Shown here piece after piece: positions 43,177-53,049 of a DNA stretch of 64,000 bases. This DNA comes from Pararhodobacter zhoushanensis (lineage in GTDB: Bacteria; Pseudomonadota; Alphaproteobacteria; Rhodobacterales; Rhodobacteraceae). The stretch is taken from NCBI RefSeq assembly GCF_025949695.1, contig NZ_JAPDFL010000001.1, forward strand, positions 4,281,501 through 4,345,500, written 5' to 3'. The notes beneath the pieces were generated by a model. The model searched no databases. It saw nothing but the letters and a program-made list of their open reading frames with translations, and was not told the DNA's origin. A program made the translations under genes and the position numbers. Numbering within the stretch: position 1 is the first letter of the stretch; each line of letters opens with the position of its first letter.

Positions 43177-44673
43177 TCACAGACGAAAGCGCAGCAGGCT
43201 ACGGCGCCCGTCACGCAGCACCTCGACCTCCCAATACCGCGCCGGATCGCGCAGCGCACGGTCGAGCGCTGCTGTGTCAGTCACCACCATGCGGTTGACC
43301 GACACCAGCACATCCCCCGTCTGCAAACCCGCCCGCGCTGCGATATCCTGCGCCTCGACCACGACAACACCGCTGGCCGCCGGATCCAGCCCCTGTTCCG
43401 CCGCCACCGCCGGGTTGATCGTCTCGGCCACCAGACCGCGCAGCGCCACGCCGCGTACGGTCAGCTGATTGCGCGCAGGCGACTCGGGTGGCGCGATCAG
43501 GGACACGGTGCCGGTATTGCGCTGCGTTCCACGCTGCCAGTCCATTGTGGCACTGCCGCCGATCCCCTTTGCTGCCAGCCGGAACATCATCTCCTGGGGT
43601 GCGTTCACCGGCTCGCCGTCCACGGCCAGCACCACATCCCCCGCCCGCAGACCCGCCTGCGTCAGCGGGCTGTCAGGGTGCAGCGCCGTGATCGCCACGC
43701 CCTGCGGCATCCCCATGCCCAGCCCGTCGGCCAGTGCGGCATCTACCGCCTGCCCGGTCATGCCGATCCACGGGCGCTGGAAACGGTCCCGCCCGTCCTC
43801 GGCCTGCGCCACGACCTGCGACACCAGATTGGCCGGGATCGCAAAGCCGATCCCGTTGGACCCGCCCGAGCGCGTCAGGATCGCCGAATTGATCCCCACC
43901 AGATGCCCCTGCATATCCACCAGCGCGCCGCCCGAGTTGCCCGGGTTGATCGCCGCATCCGTCTGGATGAAATACCCGCGCCCCGAACCCACCGCGATGC
44001 CCGACCGCGCCAGCGCCGAAACGATCCCGCTGCTCACCGTCTGCCCCACGCCGAACGGGTTGCCGATGGCCAGCACCAGATCGCCGACCTCGACCCGGTC
44101 GCTGTCGGCCAGCTGGATCGCAGGCAGATCCCGCGCCCCGTCCAGCCGCAGAACGGCCAGATCGCTCTCTTCGTCCTGCAAGATCACCTGCGCCGCAAAC
44201 TCGCGCCGGTCATTTAGCACCACGCGGATATCGTCGGCGTTCCCCACGACGTGAAAATTGGTGACGATGATGCCATCGCTCGACACGATCACCCCGGACC
44301 CCAGCGCGTTCTGCACGCGCGGCGCGGCGCGGCGTCGGTCGCCGAACAACTGGCCGAACACCGGGTCGTTGAAGAACGGGCTCTGCTGCGCTTCGACCAC
44401 ACGCCGCGCGTAGATAGACGCAACCGCTGGGGCGGTGGCGCGCACCACGGGGGCAAAGGACAGCTGGACCTGCGCCTGACTGCTGGGCACGACCGCTGCC
44501 GGCGCCGCCGCGGGGACGACCGCCGCGCCATGGAGAGGCGGCACAGGCGAGGCAGCGGGAGGGGGCGGATTGGCCGTCGATTGTGCGCTCACGGGTGTGA
44601 GCGCCTGAAGCGCGCCCAAGGTAATCCCCGCACCGGCGAGCGTTCCGATAAGAACCAATCCGACGAGTCGCAT
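43177..44673 (-). CDS. periplasmic DegP/HtrA-family serine protease
   Basis: A 498-residue Do-like protease for periplasmic protein quality control. A signal anchor or Sec signal is at residues 1-30 (RLVGLVLIGTLAGAGITLGAL), followed by a Pro/Ala-rich linker. The catalytic triad is in TNFHVV (His), ESDLAVLRLD (Asp) and GNSGGAL (Ser). Two PDZ domains follow, with GVAITALHPDSPLTQAGLRAGD and VVEAQDIAARAGLQTGD. ATG 44673 was chosen for the signal sequence. Confidence 0.92.
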   Translation of the reverse strand: MRLVGLVLIGTLAGAGITLGALQALTPVSAQSTANPPPPAASPVPPLHGAAVVPAAAPAAVVPSSQAQVQLSFAPVVRATAPAVASIYARRVVEAQQSPFFNDPVFGQLFGDRRRAAPRVQNALGSGVIVSSDGIIVTNFHVVGNADDIRVVLNDRREFAAQVILQDEESDLAVLRLDGARDLPAIQLADSDRVEVGDLVLAIGNPFGVGQTVSSGIVSALARSGIAVGSGRGYFIQTDAAINPGNSGGALVDMQGHLVGINSAILTRSGGSNGIGFAIPANLVSQVVAQAEDGRDRFQRPWIGMTGQAVDAALADGLGMGMPQGVAITALHPDSPLTQAGLRAGDVVLAVDGEPVNAPQEMMFRLAAKGIGGSATMDWQRGTQRNTGTVSLIAPPESPARNQLTVRGVALRGLVAETINPAVAAEQGLDPAASGVVVVEAQDIAARAGLQTGDVLVSVNRMVVTDTAALDRALRDPARYWEVEVLRDGRRSLLRFRL

Positions 44674-44760
44674 GCCTGTCTCCGCTGCTGTGTCGATGAC
44701 CGCAGAATGGTCACCGGCACCCTGCGATGCAAGGCGGCTCACGCGAATGGGATGGTGGGC

Positions 44761-45123
44761 TCAGAGCAGCTGTACGGCCGCCAGACCAATCAACGCCGGG
44801 ACGCCCTGGATCAGGAAAATGCGACGGCTGGCCGTCAGCGCGCCGTAGGCCCCGGCAACAAGCACGAAAAGCAGGAAGCAGGTGGCGACGTTGCGCGCCC
44901 AGTCCGGGTCCGCGATGAGCAGCGACCAGATCAACCCTGCGGCGAGAAAGCCGTTATAAAGCCCCTGATTGGCCGCCAGCCCCTTGGTCGGTTTGAAGAG
45001 ATCACGCGGCAAGCTGCTGAAGGCCGCCGGACCCCGGGTTTCCCAGGCGAACATCTCAAGCCACAGAATATAGAGATGCAGCAACGCGATCAGTGCGACA
45101 GGCACCATGGCAATCCAGGACAT
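44761..45123 (-). CDS. DUF1304 small membrane protein
   Basis: A 120-residue protein with four hydrophobic helices, matching DUF1304: a first helix AMVPVALIALLHLYILWLEM with FAWETRGPAAF after it, then TKGLAANQGLYNGFLAAGLIW, a third helix ATCFLLFVLVAGAYGAL, and a final IQGVPALIGLAAV. Function is unknown; homologues are described only as conserved membrane proteins. ATG 45123 is preceded by GGAGGGCGCT. It stands alone between the protease and the rplQ terminator. Confidence 0.85.
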   Translation of the reverse strand: MSWIAMVPVALIALLHLYILWLEMFAWETRGPAAFSSLPRDLFKPTKGLAANQGLYNGFLAAGLIWSLLIADPDWARNVATCFLLFVLVAGAYGALTASRRIFLIQGVPALIGLAAVQLL

Positions 45124-45187
45124 AGCGCCCTCCTTGTTGATCACATCGACCTTATCCCGACGTCAAACGCCGTCAAGCAGGCGCGCA

Positions 45188-45223
45188 ACGAAAAACCCCC
45201 GCAGCACCGGGCTGCGGGGGTTC
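45188..45223 (-). terminator. rho-independent terminator of the alpha operon
   Basis: Stem AACCCCCGCAGC with GCTGCGGGGGTT (about 45195-45206 and 45211-45222). Read leftward it is followed by TTTTTCG. It is 25 bases after the rplQ stop and marks the end of the ribosomal gene cluster. Confidence 0.9.
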
Positions 45224-45247
45224 TGATCCGGCCAGACGGCGCAGATC

Positions 45248-45667
45248 TCAGTCTTCGGCGTTCTCGATCGCTTCCAGGCGCGCTTTGTCGGCAGCGCCTT
45301 TGGCGTTCACGTCACGCTCGACGAATTCGATGATCGCCATCGGTGCCATGTCGCCATAGCGGAAGCCGGCTTTCAGGACGCGGATGTAACCACCGGCGCG
45401 GTCCTTGTAGCGAGGGCCAAGGATCTCGAACAGTTTGGCGACGTCCTTGTCTTCTTTCAGCATCGCACCGGCCTGACGGCGGGCGTGCAGGTCGCCGCGC
45501 TTGGCAAGCGTGATCAGCTTTTCAACGATCGGACGCAGTTCCTTGGCTTTCGGCAGCGTGGTCTTGATCTGCTCGTGCTCGATCAGCGAGCCGGCCATGT
45601 TGGCGAACAGCGCCTTGCGGTGTTCGTGGGTGCGGTTCAGGCGGCGGTAGCCACGGGCGTGACGCAT
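45248..45667 (-). CDS. rplQ: 50S ribosomal protein L17
   Basis: A 139-residue L17 with the canonical start [20 protein letters not shown] and the core [24 protein letters not shown]. It binds 23S rRNA near the exit tunnel. It is the last gene of the alpha operon, as usual directly after rpoA, but separated from it here by a 193-base spacer carrying two short hairpins. Confidence 0.96.
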   Translation of the reverse strand: MRHARGYRRLNRTHEHRKALFANMAGSLIEHEQIKTTLPKAKELRPIVEKLITLAKRGDLHARRQAGAMLKEDKDVAKLFEILGPRYKDRAGGYIRVLKAGFRYGDMAPMAIIEFVERDVNAKGAADKARLEAIENAED

Positions 45668-45778
45668 GGGAGTCTCCTATTAACGTCTTTTGCTTTGTGT
45701 TGCGCCCTGTGCGTAGCAGGACACGTCGTTGGGGCTGAAAGCCCAGGATGTTCCCCGGCAGTCCGGGCATTTTGCGTA

Positions 45779-45853
45779 AGGTGGGGTTAAACCCCACCCT
45801 ACCTTCACGTCGAACCGCGCGCGCGGCCCGTAGGGTGGGTTTTCAACCCACCC
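45779..45853. repeat. two GTAGGGTGGGTTT-type hairpins between rpoA and rplQ
   Basis: GGTGGGGTTAAACCCCACC at 45780-45798 and GGTGGGTTTTCAACCCACC at 45834-45852, each an imperfect palindrome preceded by GTA(A/G). A related, less perfect copy occurs at 59757-59779 after rplP. This resembles the short GGTGGG-TT-AACCCACC palindromes scattered in many bacterial genomes. The hairpins occupy the intercistronic gap and could modulate read-through into rplQ. Confidence 0.6.
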
Positions 45854-45860
45854 CTTATCC

Positions 45861-46877
45861 TCAGAACTGGTCTTCGAAGCGCTTTGCCAGCTCTTCGATG
45901 TTCTCTGGCGGCCAGTCCTCGACTTCCATCCCGAGATGTAGGCCCATGCCCGAAAGCACTTCCTTGATCTCGTTCAGCGACTTGCGACCGAAGTTCGGGG
46001 TGCGCAGCATCTCGGCTTCGGTTTTCTGGATCAGGTCGCCGATGTAAACGATGTTGTCGTTCTTCAGGCAGTTGGCCGAACGGACCGACAGTTCCAGCTC
46101 GTCAACCTTCTTCAGCAGAAGCGGGTTGAATTCCAGACCGTCATCGGCATCGCCACGACCGGCCGCTTCCGGCTCGTCGAAGTTGACGAAGACCTGCAGC
46201 TGGTCTTGCAGGATGCGCGCGGCGAAGGCCACGGCGTCCTCGGGCGTGACCGAGCCGTCGGTTTCGATCTTCATGGTCAGCTTGTCGTAGTCCAGCACCT
46301 GACCTTCGCGAGTCGGGGCGACTTCGTAGGCGACCTTTTTCACCGGCGAATAGATCGCGTCGATCGGGATCAGACCGATGGGCGCGTCTTCCGGGCGGTT
46401 CTTGTCGGCGCCGACATAGCCTTTGCCGGTGTTGACCGTCAGCTCCATGAACAGCTCGGCGCCGTCATCGAGGTGGCAGACAACGTGGTCCTTGTTCAGC
46501 ACTTCGATGCCAGCGGTGACAGCGATATCACCAGCCTTGACCACCGAAGGGCCGCGGGCCGAAATGGTCACGCGCTTGGGACCGTCCACGTCCATCTTCA
46601 GGGCGACGCCCTTCAGGTTCAGGACGATGTCGGTCACGTCTTCGCGCACGCCAGCGACGGACGAGAACTCGTGCAGGACGTTGTCGATCTGCACCGAGGT
46701 GATGGCAGCGCCTTGCAGCGACGACATCAGCACGCGACGCAGCGCGTTGCCCAGCGTCAGGCCGAAGCCCCGCTCGAGCGGCTCGGCGACGACGGTCGCA
46801 CGGCGCGACGGGTCTGCGCCGGGGCGCACATCAAGCTGCGCCGGCTTGATCAATTCCTGCCAGTTTTTGTGGATCAT
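45861..46877 (-). CDS. rpoA: DNA-directed RNA polymerase subunit alpha
   Basis: A 338-residue alpha subunit. The N-terminal dimerisation domain is marked by [20 protein letters not shown] (about residues 32-51); the C-terminal domain carries the DNA- and activator-binding [14 protein letters not shown] near 297-310. The length is normal for alphaproteobacteria. It follows rpsK in the alpha operon; once the rpsK frameshift is repaired the gap between them is about 114 bases. Confidence 0.97.
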   Translation of the reverse strand: MIHKNWQELIKPAQLDVRPGADPSRRATVVAEPLERGFGLTLGNALRRVLMSSLQGAAITSVQIDNVLHEFSSVAGVREDVTDIVLNLKGVALKMDVDGPKRVTISARGPSVVKAGDIAVTAGIEVLNKDHVVCHLDDGAELFMELTVNTGKGYVGADKNRPEDAPIGLIPIDAIYSPVKKVAYEVAPTREGQVLDYDKLTMKIETDGSVTPEDAVAFAARILQDQLQVFVNFDEPEAAGRGDADDGLEFNPLLLKKVDELELSVRSANCLKNDNIVYIGDLIQKTEAEMLRTPNFGRKSLNEIKEVLSGMGLHLGMEVEDWPPENIEELAKRFEDQF

Positions 46878-46991
46878 GGATTAGCCTCCATTCTTGTGAC
46901 CGGTTCATGACCAGACCGGACACGCCCGAGGGTCTCTATGACAGAATCGGACCGCACCCCAAAGGCGCGGCCCGATCCCGATAATCTGGCG

Positions 46992-47386
46992 TCAGACGCG
47001 GCGACGCTTCGGCGGACGGCAGCCGTTGTGCGCCAGGGGGTCACGTCGCGGATCGAGGTGATCTGCAGACCGGCGGCAGCGAGAGCGCGCAGCGCCGACT
47101 CGCGGCCCGAACCGGGGCCCTGCACTTCAACTTCGAGCGTGCGCAGGCCGTGTTCCTGGGCTTTCTTGGCAGCGTCCTCAGCAGCGAGCTGGGCAGCGTA
47201 AGGAGTCGATTTACGCGAACCCTTGAAGCCCATGGTGCCGGCGGACGACCACGAAATGGCGTTGCCCTGCACGTCCGAGATGAGAATCTTGGTGTTGTTG
47301 AACGTCGAATTCACATGCGCCACGCCAGCGGCGATGTTCTTGCGTTCCTTGCGCTTGACGCGCGTGGTTTTGGTATCCCGAGCCAT
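46992..47386 (-). CDS. rpsK: 30S ribosomal protein S11 with one-base deletion in the sequence
   Basis: S11, essential for the platform of the 30S subunit. Residues 1-115 are canonical ([20 protein letters not shown], then [20 protein letters not shown] and SIRDVTP). As written the frame then leaves the family sequence and runs to 46874. Adding one C on the coding strand (plus-strand GGGGG at 47036-47040 to GGGGGG) restores [15 protein letters not shown] and a stop at 46992, giving 131 residues, the family length. Because this C-terminus is invariant and the gene is essential, the indel is almost certainly a consensus error. Confidence 0.93.
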
Positions 47387-47401
47387 TGGTCCTGCCTCCC
47401 C

Positions 47402-47770
47402 TTACTTCTTCTTGCCGGCGATAGCCTTCGCCGGGCCCTTACGCGTACGGGCGTTGGTATGGGTGCGCTGGCCGCGCACAGGCAGGTTGCGACGGTGACG
47501 CAGGCCACGGTACGAGCCCATGTCCATTGCGCGTTTGATGTTCATCTGAACTTCGCGACGCAGGTCACCTTCGACGGTCAGGTTGGCGTCGATGTATTCG
47601 CGGATCGCCAGGATCTCGTCATCCGTCAGCTGGTTCACGCGGCGCGAAGCCTCGATGTTCAGAGAGGTGATGATGTCGTTGGCGATCGACGGACCGATAC
47701 CAGTGATATAGGTCAGCGCGATGGGAACGCGCTTTCCGGTGGGGATGTTAACGCCAGCAATACGTGCCAC
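47402..47770 (-). CDS. rpsM: 30S ribosomal protein S13
   Basis: A 122-residue S13 beginning at a GTG (47770) that gives [20 protein letters not shown]; the C-terminal RNA-contacting tail [20 protein letters not shown] is intact. It contacts the head of the 30S subunit and P-site tRNA. It is the first gene of the alpha-operon segment, separated from adk by a terminator and a 380-base gap, so it has its own promoter. Confidence 0.96.
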   Translation of the reverse strand: MARIAGVNIPTGKRVPIALTYITGIGPSIANDIITSLNIEASRRVNQLTDDEILAIREYIDANLTVEGDLRREVQMNIKRAMDMGSYRGLRHRRNLPVRGQRTHTNARTRKGPAKAIAGKKK

Positions 47771-48097
47771 GCGGTTTCTTCCTTCTGTTGCGGTTCCGTA
47801 GTCCCAGAACCTTTTTTCACAACACGCGCCGCAGTCTGTGGCCGTGCCAAGCGAACGAACCGAATCGAAAAGCGACTCGGATCGCGGTATCAGTCGCACC
47901 GGGTAGGGGGTTTTCCAGTAGCCGTCAAGGGCTGCAAGCCTCTGTCAAGAGTCTTTTGCGCAGGCAGGCGCATCGCCGGATGCCATCAGCGGGCATCGAC
48001 AGCTCACTCTGAAAGATTACCGCCTCAGGCCGGTCAGATCCAGCCCTTCATGGCCGCAGCGTTAACTTTTCACAAAACGCGCGCAGGGCCATGCAAA
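47771..48097 (-). promoter_or_regulatory. non-coding gap upstream of rpsM with candidate promoter
   Basis: No gene is seen in this gap. The best leftward promoter candidate is TTGACG (complement of 47923-47928), a 17-base spacer and TACCCG (complement of 47900-47905), about 130 bases before rpsM; a second TTGACA lies just upstream. The -10 is weak. A promoter is required here because adk is followed by a terminator. Confidence 0.4.
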
Positions 48098-48125
48098 ACC
48101 CCGCTGACACGGGGTCAGCGGGGTC
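48096..48125 (-). terminator. terminator after adk
   Basis: Perfect 11-base-pair stem ACCCCGCTGAC (48098-48108) with GTCAGCGGGGT (48114-48124). Read leftward it is followed by TTTGCAT. It lies 26 bases after the adk stop and separates the secY-adk unit from the rpsM unit. Confidence 0.8.
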
Positions 48126-48150
48126 AAACCGTCACACGTCGGCCCGGTCG

Positions 48151-48795
48151 TCAGGCGTCGAGGGCGGCGGCCACGTCGGCCGTAACCTTGTCCATCGCCT
48201 GCAAGCCATCCACGGCGTTCAGGTTGCCCTTGCAGTGGTAATAGCCGATCAGCGGCGAGGTCTTCTTGTAATACTCCAGCAGACGCTGGCGCAGGCTGTC
48301 TTCGTTGTCATCGGCGCGACGCTTGAGATCGTGCGAGCCGCAGACATCGCAGGTGCCCTCTACCTTGGTCGGCTTGGTGCGGTCGTGGTAGACCTCACCG
48401 CAGTTGCCGCAGGTAAAGCGCCCGGTGATGCGGTCGACCAGCGCCTCATCATCCACCCGCAGCTCAACCACCGCGTCCAGCTCCATGCCCTTGGCCGCCA
48501 GCAGTTCCCCCAGCGCGTCGGCTTGCGCCAGCGTGCGCGGGAAACCGTCGAAGATCAGGCCGCCCTTGGTGTCACCGTCCAGCTGCTCGGCGATCAGGCC
48601 GATAACGATCTCGTCCGTGACCAACTGGCCCGCGTCCATGATCGCCGCGACCTTTTTGCCCATTTCGGTGCCCGAGGTCCGCGCCGCCCGCAGCATGTCG
48701 CCCGTCGAAAGTTGGACCATGTTCCGGCCTTCGACAAGGACACGCGCCTGCGTGCCCTTGCCGGCGCCCGGGGCGCCCAGCAGTATGATGTTCAT
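48151..48795 (-). CDS. adk: adenylate kinase
   Basis: A 214-residue long-form adenylate kinase interconverting ATP, AMP and ADP. The P-loop is [10 protein letters not shown] (residues 7-16), the AMP site is STGDMLRAA, and [13 protein letters not shown] is the family signature. The LID carries a four-Cys zinc site (CGNC then CDVC), common in this group. The start overlaps the secY stop by four bases. Confidence 0.96.
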   Translation of the reverse strand: MNIILLGAPGAGKGTQARVLVEGRNMVQLSTGDMLRAARTSGTEMGKKVAAIMDAGQLVTDEIVIGLIAEQLDGDTKGGLIFDGFPRTLAQADALGELLAAKGMELDAVVELRVDDEALVDRITGRFTCGNCGEVYHDRTKPTKVEGTCDVCGSHDLKRRADDNEDSLRQRLLEYYKKTSPLIGYYHCKGNLNAVDGLQAMDKVTADVAAALDA

Positions 48796-50153
48796 CTCAG
48801 CGCGGGTCCTTTCTTGGGCGTGCCGCGCTTCTTGCCGCGCAGCTGGGAGCGTTCCAGCAATCCTTCATACTGGTGCGCGACCAGATGAGACTGAACCTGG
48901 CTCATCGTATCCAGCGTCACAGCGACGATAATCAGCACCGACGTGCCCCCGAAGTAGAACGGGATCGACAACTGCGCGCGCAGGATTTCCGGCATCAGCG
49001 CCACACCAGCCAGATACAGGGCGCCGACAGTCGTGAGACGGGTCACGATGTAGTAGAGGTATTCTTCGGTCCGCTTGCCCGGGCGGATACCCGGAATGAA
49101 CCCGTTCTGGTTCTTGAGGTTGTCGGCCACGTCATCAACCTTGAACGACACGTTGAGCGTGTAGAAGAAGGTGAAGAAGATGATCAGGGCCGTGAAGAAC
49201 AGCAGATACAGCGGCTGACCCGGGCCGAAATAGGCAAGGATCGTTGCCATGATCGGGTTGGTCGAGCTGCCCGAGAAGGTGCTCAGCGTGGTCGGCAGCA
49301 ACAGCAGCGACGACGCGAAGATCGCCGGGATCACGTTGGCCGGGTTGACCTTGATCGGCAGATGCGACGAGCCGCCGTCATAGACCTTCATGCCGACCTG
49401 ACGCCGCGGGTACTGGATATGGACCTTGCGCAGCGCTCGTTCCATGAAGACCACGAACGCCACCAGCGCGATCATCATCAGCATGATACCGATGATCACC
49501 GGCCACGAGATCGTGCCGGTACGGCCTTGGCTGAGGAACTGGGCCAGATGCGCCGGAACCTCGGCGATGATGCCGACGAAGATGATCAGCGAGGTGCCGT
49601 TACCGATCCCGCGCGCGGTGATCTGCTCACCCAGCCACATCAGGAACAGCGTACCGCCCACCAGCGTGATCACCGTGGAAATACGGAAGAACCAGCCCGG
49701 ATCGGTCGCCAGATCCCCGGCCTCGAGGCTCACGGCCAGACCGTAGGACTGCACCAGCGCCAGGAACACCGTGCCATAGCGGGTGTATTGGTTCAGCTTG
49801 CGCCGCCCCAGCTCGCCCTCTTTGCGCAGGTTTTGCCAGGGGCCGTACATCGACGCCACCAGCTGCACGATGATCGACGCCGAGATATAGGGCATGATGC
49901 CCAGGGCGAAGATCCCCATGCGCGAGATCGCGCCGCCGGTGAACATGTTGAGCATGCCGCCCAGACCGGCAGCAGCACCCGACATGAATTCACGCAGTGA
50001 TGCCCCGTCAATGCCCGGCACAGGGATATACGTCCCCAGCCGGTAAACGATCAGCAGACCTATCGCAAAAAAGATGCGCTGGCGCAGGTCCTTGGCTTTA
50101 CCCAAGGTGGCCCACGACGTGTTGGCCGCCATTTGCTCTGCAGCAGATGCCAT
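48792..50153 (-). CDS. secY: protein translocase subunit SecY
   Basis: A 453-residue ten-helix protein forming the Sec translocation channel. Family signatures include [17 protein letters not shown] (about residues 45-61), the plug/TM2 region [22 protein letters not shown], and the C5 loop region [18 protein letters not shown]. Located as usual after rplO and before adk. It starts at ATG 50153, about 105 bases after the rplO stop. Confidence 0.96.
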   Translation of the reverse strand: MASAAEQMAANTSWATLGKAKDLRQRIFFAIGLLIVYRLGTYIPVPGIDGASLREFMSGAAAGLGGMLNMFTGGAISRMGIFALGIMPYISASIIVQLVASMYGPWQNLRKEGELGRRKLNQYTRYGTVFLALVQSYGLAVSLEAGDLATDPGWFFRISTVITLVGGTLFLMWLGEQITARGIGNGTSLIIFVGIIAEVPAHLAQFLSQGRTGTISWPVIIGIMLMMIALVAFVVFMERALRKVHIQYPRRQVGMKVYDGGSSHLPIKVNPANVIPAIFASSLLLLPTTLSTFSGSSTNPIMATILAYFGPGQPLYLLFFTALIIFFTFFYTLNVSFKVDDVADNLKNQNGFIPGIRPGKRTEEYLYYIVTRLTTVGALYLAGVALMPEILRAQLSIPFYFGGTSVLIIVAVTLDTMSQVQSHLVAHQYEGLLERSQLRGKKRGTPKKGPALR

Positions 50154-50257
50154 GTTCCCGTCTCTTTCATGACAGCGCCGCCAAACCGGGCTCCGGTTGG
50201 CGGCGCTGGAAAACCCATGCCGAAGATGTAAGGGGCGAGAGGCTCGCCCACAACACC

Positions 50258-50737
50258 TTATTCGGCTGCTTCAGCCACCGCGACCTTGGTTTTGAGCGTG
50301 CCGCCAGCTTTGGCAACAGCGTCGACCGCCGGTTTCGAGGCGCCCGTGACGCTGATGTTCAGCGCGGTGTTGAACTCGCCTTTGGCCAGAACGCGGATAC
50401 CGTCCAGCTTGCGGCGCACCAGACCCGAAGCCACCAGAATGTCCTCGGTGATCTCGACCGAAGCGTCGATCTTGCCGGCGTCGATGAATTTCACGATGGC
50501 GCTGAGGTTGACCACAGCCCATTCTTTACGGTTCGGCTTGTTAAAGCCGCGTTTCGGCAGACGCCGGTACAGCGGCATCTGGCCGCCCTCGTAAGCGTTG
50601 ATCGCAACGCCCGAACGCGATTTCTGACCCTTGATACCACGACCAGCGGTCTTGCCCTTGCCCGAACCCGGGCCGCGAGCAACGCGCTTCTTGGTTTTGT
50701 TGGCACCGGGATTGTCGTGCAGTTCGTTCAGTTTCAT
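50258..50737 (-). CDS. rplO: 50S ribosomal protein L15
   Basis: A 159-residue L15: start [20 protein letters not shown], glycine-rich [20 protein letters not shown] and the central [20 protein letters not shown], ending in [19 protein letters not shown] 50737 is the family start. It is normally directly behind rpmD, but here three unrelated genes and a terminator intervene and a strong new promoter lies 95 bases upstream. Confidence 0.96.
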   Translation of the reverse strand: MKLNELHDNPGANKTKKRVARGPGSGKGKTAGRGIKGQKSRSGVAINAYEGGQMPLYRRLPKRGFNKPNRKEWAVVNLSAIVKFIDAGKIDASVEITEDILVASGLVRRKLDGIRVLAKGEFNTALNISVTGASKPAVDAVAKAGGTLKTKVAVAEAAE

Positions 50738-50829
50738 GTCGCATCTCCTATGCCGGAATACCCAACCTGCGACGGAAAAGGGCAACTCGGCGTTTCTTGG
50801 TTCTGAGTCGGCACAGTGCCGATCGGGGG

Positions 50830-50858
50830 CGTATAGACGGGAAGCTGCGGCGGTTCAA
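50830..50858 (-). promoter_or_regulatory. sigma-70-type promoter for rplO-secY-adk
   Basis: On the minus strand TTGAAC (complement of 50853-50858), an exactly 17-base spacer and TATACG (complement of 50830-50835), about 93 bases before rplO. Together with the terminator after rpmD this shows that rplO-secY-adk is a separate transcription unit. Confidence 0.75.
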
Positions 50859-50971
50859 GCCTGCGCAGCGTGTGGCGGAGAGGCGCGCAGCCTGTTCACA
50901 CAGTTGCGAGCCTTCCTCGCGACGGAACCGGGCGCACCCTACGTTCAAGCCGGTAACAAAGGGACACCCCG

Positions 50972-51775
50972 ATGACAGATTTCCCCCTGAACCGCCGTCA
51001 GGTGCTGACCACGCTCGCCGTGGGCGCCAGCGGCCTGATGCTGCCGCGTCTGGTCTATGCCGACACCTCGGCGCTGATCCCCGGCAGCGATGTCTGCGCC
51101 CTGACCCCCGGCGTCACCGAGGGGCCCTATTACCTCGACACCGGCCTGATCCGCCGCGACATCACCGAGGGCAGGCCGGGCGTCCCTGTCCACCTGCGCC
51201 TGCAGGTGGTGGACGCTGCCTGTGCCCCGATCGAGGGCGCGCGGGTGGACCTGTGGCATTGCGATGCGCAAGGGGTCTATTCCAGCTTTGGCGGCGATTC
51301 CGGCCAAAGCTCGGCCCGCGGCGAGACGTTTCTGCGCGGCACGCAGATCGCCGATGCGCAGGGGATCGTCACCTTCGACACGATCTACCCCGGTTGGTAT
51401 CGCGGCCGCACCACCCATATGCATTTCAAGGTCTGGCTGGACGAGCACACCGTCCTGACCGGACAGATCTTTGTCCCCGATGCGCTGTCGGAATACCTGT
51501 ATCTCAACGTTCCGGCCTATCAGCGCGAAGGCGCGCGTGACACGGTCAACAGGACCGACCGTATCGCACAGCAGGCAACGCAGGCGTCCTTTGCGGCGGT
51601 AACCGAAGAGGACAGCGCCTATCTGGTGCAGATGATCATCGGCGTCGACCCCATGGCGAACGCCGACACAGACAACGACCGCCCTCCCCTGCCCCCGGGC
51701 AGCCGCCCGCCCGCAGACAGTCCGATGGACGGCGGACGCGGTGCATCGGCGCCCTTGGTCCCCGGCAGCGGCTAA
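50972..51775 (+). CDS. Tat-exported intradiol ring-cleavage dioxygenase-like protein
   Basis: A 267-residue protein of the protocatechuate/catechol intradiol dioxygenase superfamily. A twin-arginine signal (LNRRQVLTTLAVGASGLMLP, cleavage near residue 31) implies folded, metal-loaded export. The Fe(III) ligands are visible: Tyr in EGPYYLDT, Tyr in YPGWYRGR and two His in TTHMHFKV. The C-terminal 40 residues are a Pro/Gly-rich tail. It is rightward, opposite to the surrounding ribosomal genes, and ends five bases from a convergent P450. Substrate is unknown; exported members of this family are not well characterised. Confidence 0.85.
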   Translation: MTDFPLNRRQVLTTLAVGASGLMLPRLVYADTSALIPGSDVCALTPGVTEGPYYLDTGLIRRDITEGRPGVPVHLRLQVVDAACAPIEGARVDLWHCDAQGVYSSFGGDSGQSSARGETFLRGTQIADAQGIVTFDTIYPGWYRGRTTHMHFKVWLDEHTVLTGQIFVPDALSEYLYLNVPAYQREGARDTVNRTDRIAQQATQASFAAVTEEDSAYLVQMIIGVDPMANADTDNDRPPLPPGSRPPADSPMDGGRGASAPLVPGSG

Positions 51776-51780
51776 GCCGC

Positions 51781-52986
51781 TCAGCGCACCCGGACCGGCA
51801 GCCTGGCATAGCCGCGGAACCGGGCCAACGGCACCAGGGCGCTGCCGCCATTCGCCGCCAGCTTGGGGAAGCGCTTGACCAGCCCGCCAATTGCCAGCCG
51901 CCCCTCCACCCGCGCCAGCGTCGCGCCAAGGCAGATGTGGATGCCGGTGGCAAAGGCCAGGTGCTTGTTGGGCTTGCGCGACAGATCCACGCGGTCAGGC
52001 TGATCGAACACCGCCGGATCACGGTTGGCCCCGGCGATCGAGGTGTGGATATAGGTCCCCTTGCGCAGCAGCGTGCCGCCAAGGTCGATATCCTCGCCCG
52101 CCAGCCGGTTGCCCTGCTGCAAAGGGCTCTCGAACCGCAAGAATTCCTCGACGGCAGAGGTGATCAGTGCCGGGTCGTCGATCAGCCGGCGATGCTCGCC
52201 CGGTGCGCCCAGCAGGATGCCGATCGAGTTGCCGACCAGACTGGTCGTCGTCTCATGCCCGGCGTTCAGCAGAAAAATGCAGTTCTGGATCAGCTCTTCC
52301 TCGGTCAGCCGCTGCCCGTCCACATCCCCGAAAATCAGGCTGTCCAGCACCTCCCCCTCCATCGCGCCGTCAGGATGGGCGCGGCGGTGGGCGATGATCT
52401 CGCTCAGGATCTCGGCGAACTCGGTCACGGCCTCATTCCCCGCCTTCAGCCGGTCAGGCGATACGACCGGGTCCAGCGCGCCCAGAATTGCCAGCGAATA
52501 GCCGCGCAGCTTGGTGCGGTAGTCGGGCGGGATGCCCAGCATGAAGCTGATGATCTCGGTCGGCAGAACCTTGGCGAAATCGTCGATCAGGTCCAGCTCG
52601 CCCAGATCCTCGACCCGGTCCAGAAGCCGGTCCACGATGCCCTCGATCAACCCCTCGAACACCGCCAGCTTGCGCGGGGTAAAGGCGGACGCCAGCAGCT
52701 TGCGCACCACGGTGTGATAGGGCGGATCGTTGAACACCAAGGACGTGGTGTGATGGGTATGCAGCGGGCATTGGCCGAACTTCTTGCCGAATTCCTCGGT
52801 CTTGTCCGACAGCATGGCGCGGGATTGATAGACTTTCAGGATATCGGCATGACGGGTCAGGAACACACTGCCATCGCCATTGCGATGCACCGGCGCCTGC
52901 TCACGCAGCGCGCGCAGGGTCGGATAGGGATCGCGGATATAGTCCATCCCGATGGCGTTCAGGTCGAAAGATGACACGTCGAGCAT
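51781..52986 (-). CDS. cytochrome P450
   Basis: A 401-residue soluble bacterial P450. The oxygen-activating I-helix is LLNAGHETTTSL (about residues 240-251), the ExxR pair appears as EEFLRFESPLQQ, and the heme loop is FATGIHICLGATLARVE with the proximal Cys near residue 350. It requires a ferredoxin and reductase, none of which are adjacent. It lies within the ribosomal cluster between rpmD and rplO, convergent with the dioxygenase gene. Family and substrate cannot be assigned. Confidence 0.9.
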   Translation of the reverse strand: MLDVSSFDLNAIGMDYIRDPYPTLRALREQAPVHRNGDGSVFLTRHADILKVYQSRAMLSDKTEEFGKKFGQCPLHTHHTTSLVFNDPPYHTVVRKLLASAFTPRKLAVFEGLIEGIVDRLLDRVEDLGELDLIDDFAKVLPTEIISFMLGIPPDYRTKLRGYSLAILGALDPVVSPDRLKAGNEAVTEFAEILSEIIAHRRAHPDGAMEGEVLDSLIFGDVDGQRLTEEELIQNCIFLLNAGHETTTSLVGNSIGILLGAPGEHRRLIDDPALITSAVEEFLRFESPLQQGNRLAGEDIDLGGTLLRKGTYIHTSIAGANRDPAVFDQPDRVDLSRKPNKHLAFATGIHICLGATLARVEGRLAIGGLVKRFPKLAANGGSALVPLARFRGYARLPVRVR

Positions 52987-53049
52987 TCTGGCCCCTCCCC
53001 GGCTGCGCTGAGAGTGGCGCAGCCGAGCGGAAGGGACAAGGGAGCCCGT

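Noticed and set aside
45485..45790. Rightward open frame over the rplQ start and the rpoA-rplQ gap
   Set aside because: It overlaps rplQ in antisense and extends through hairpin repeats; no protein-like features.
46874..46991. Novel long C-terminus of S11
   Set aside because: It arises only from the frameshift; the conserved C-terminus lies in the next frame.
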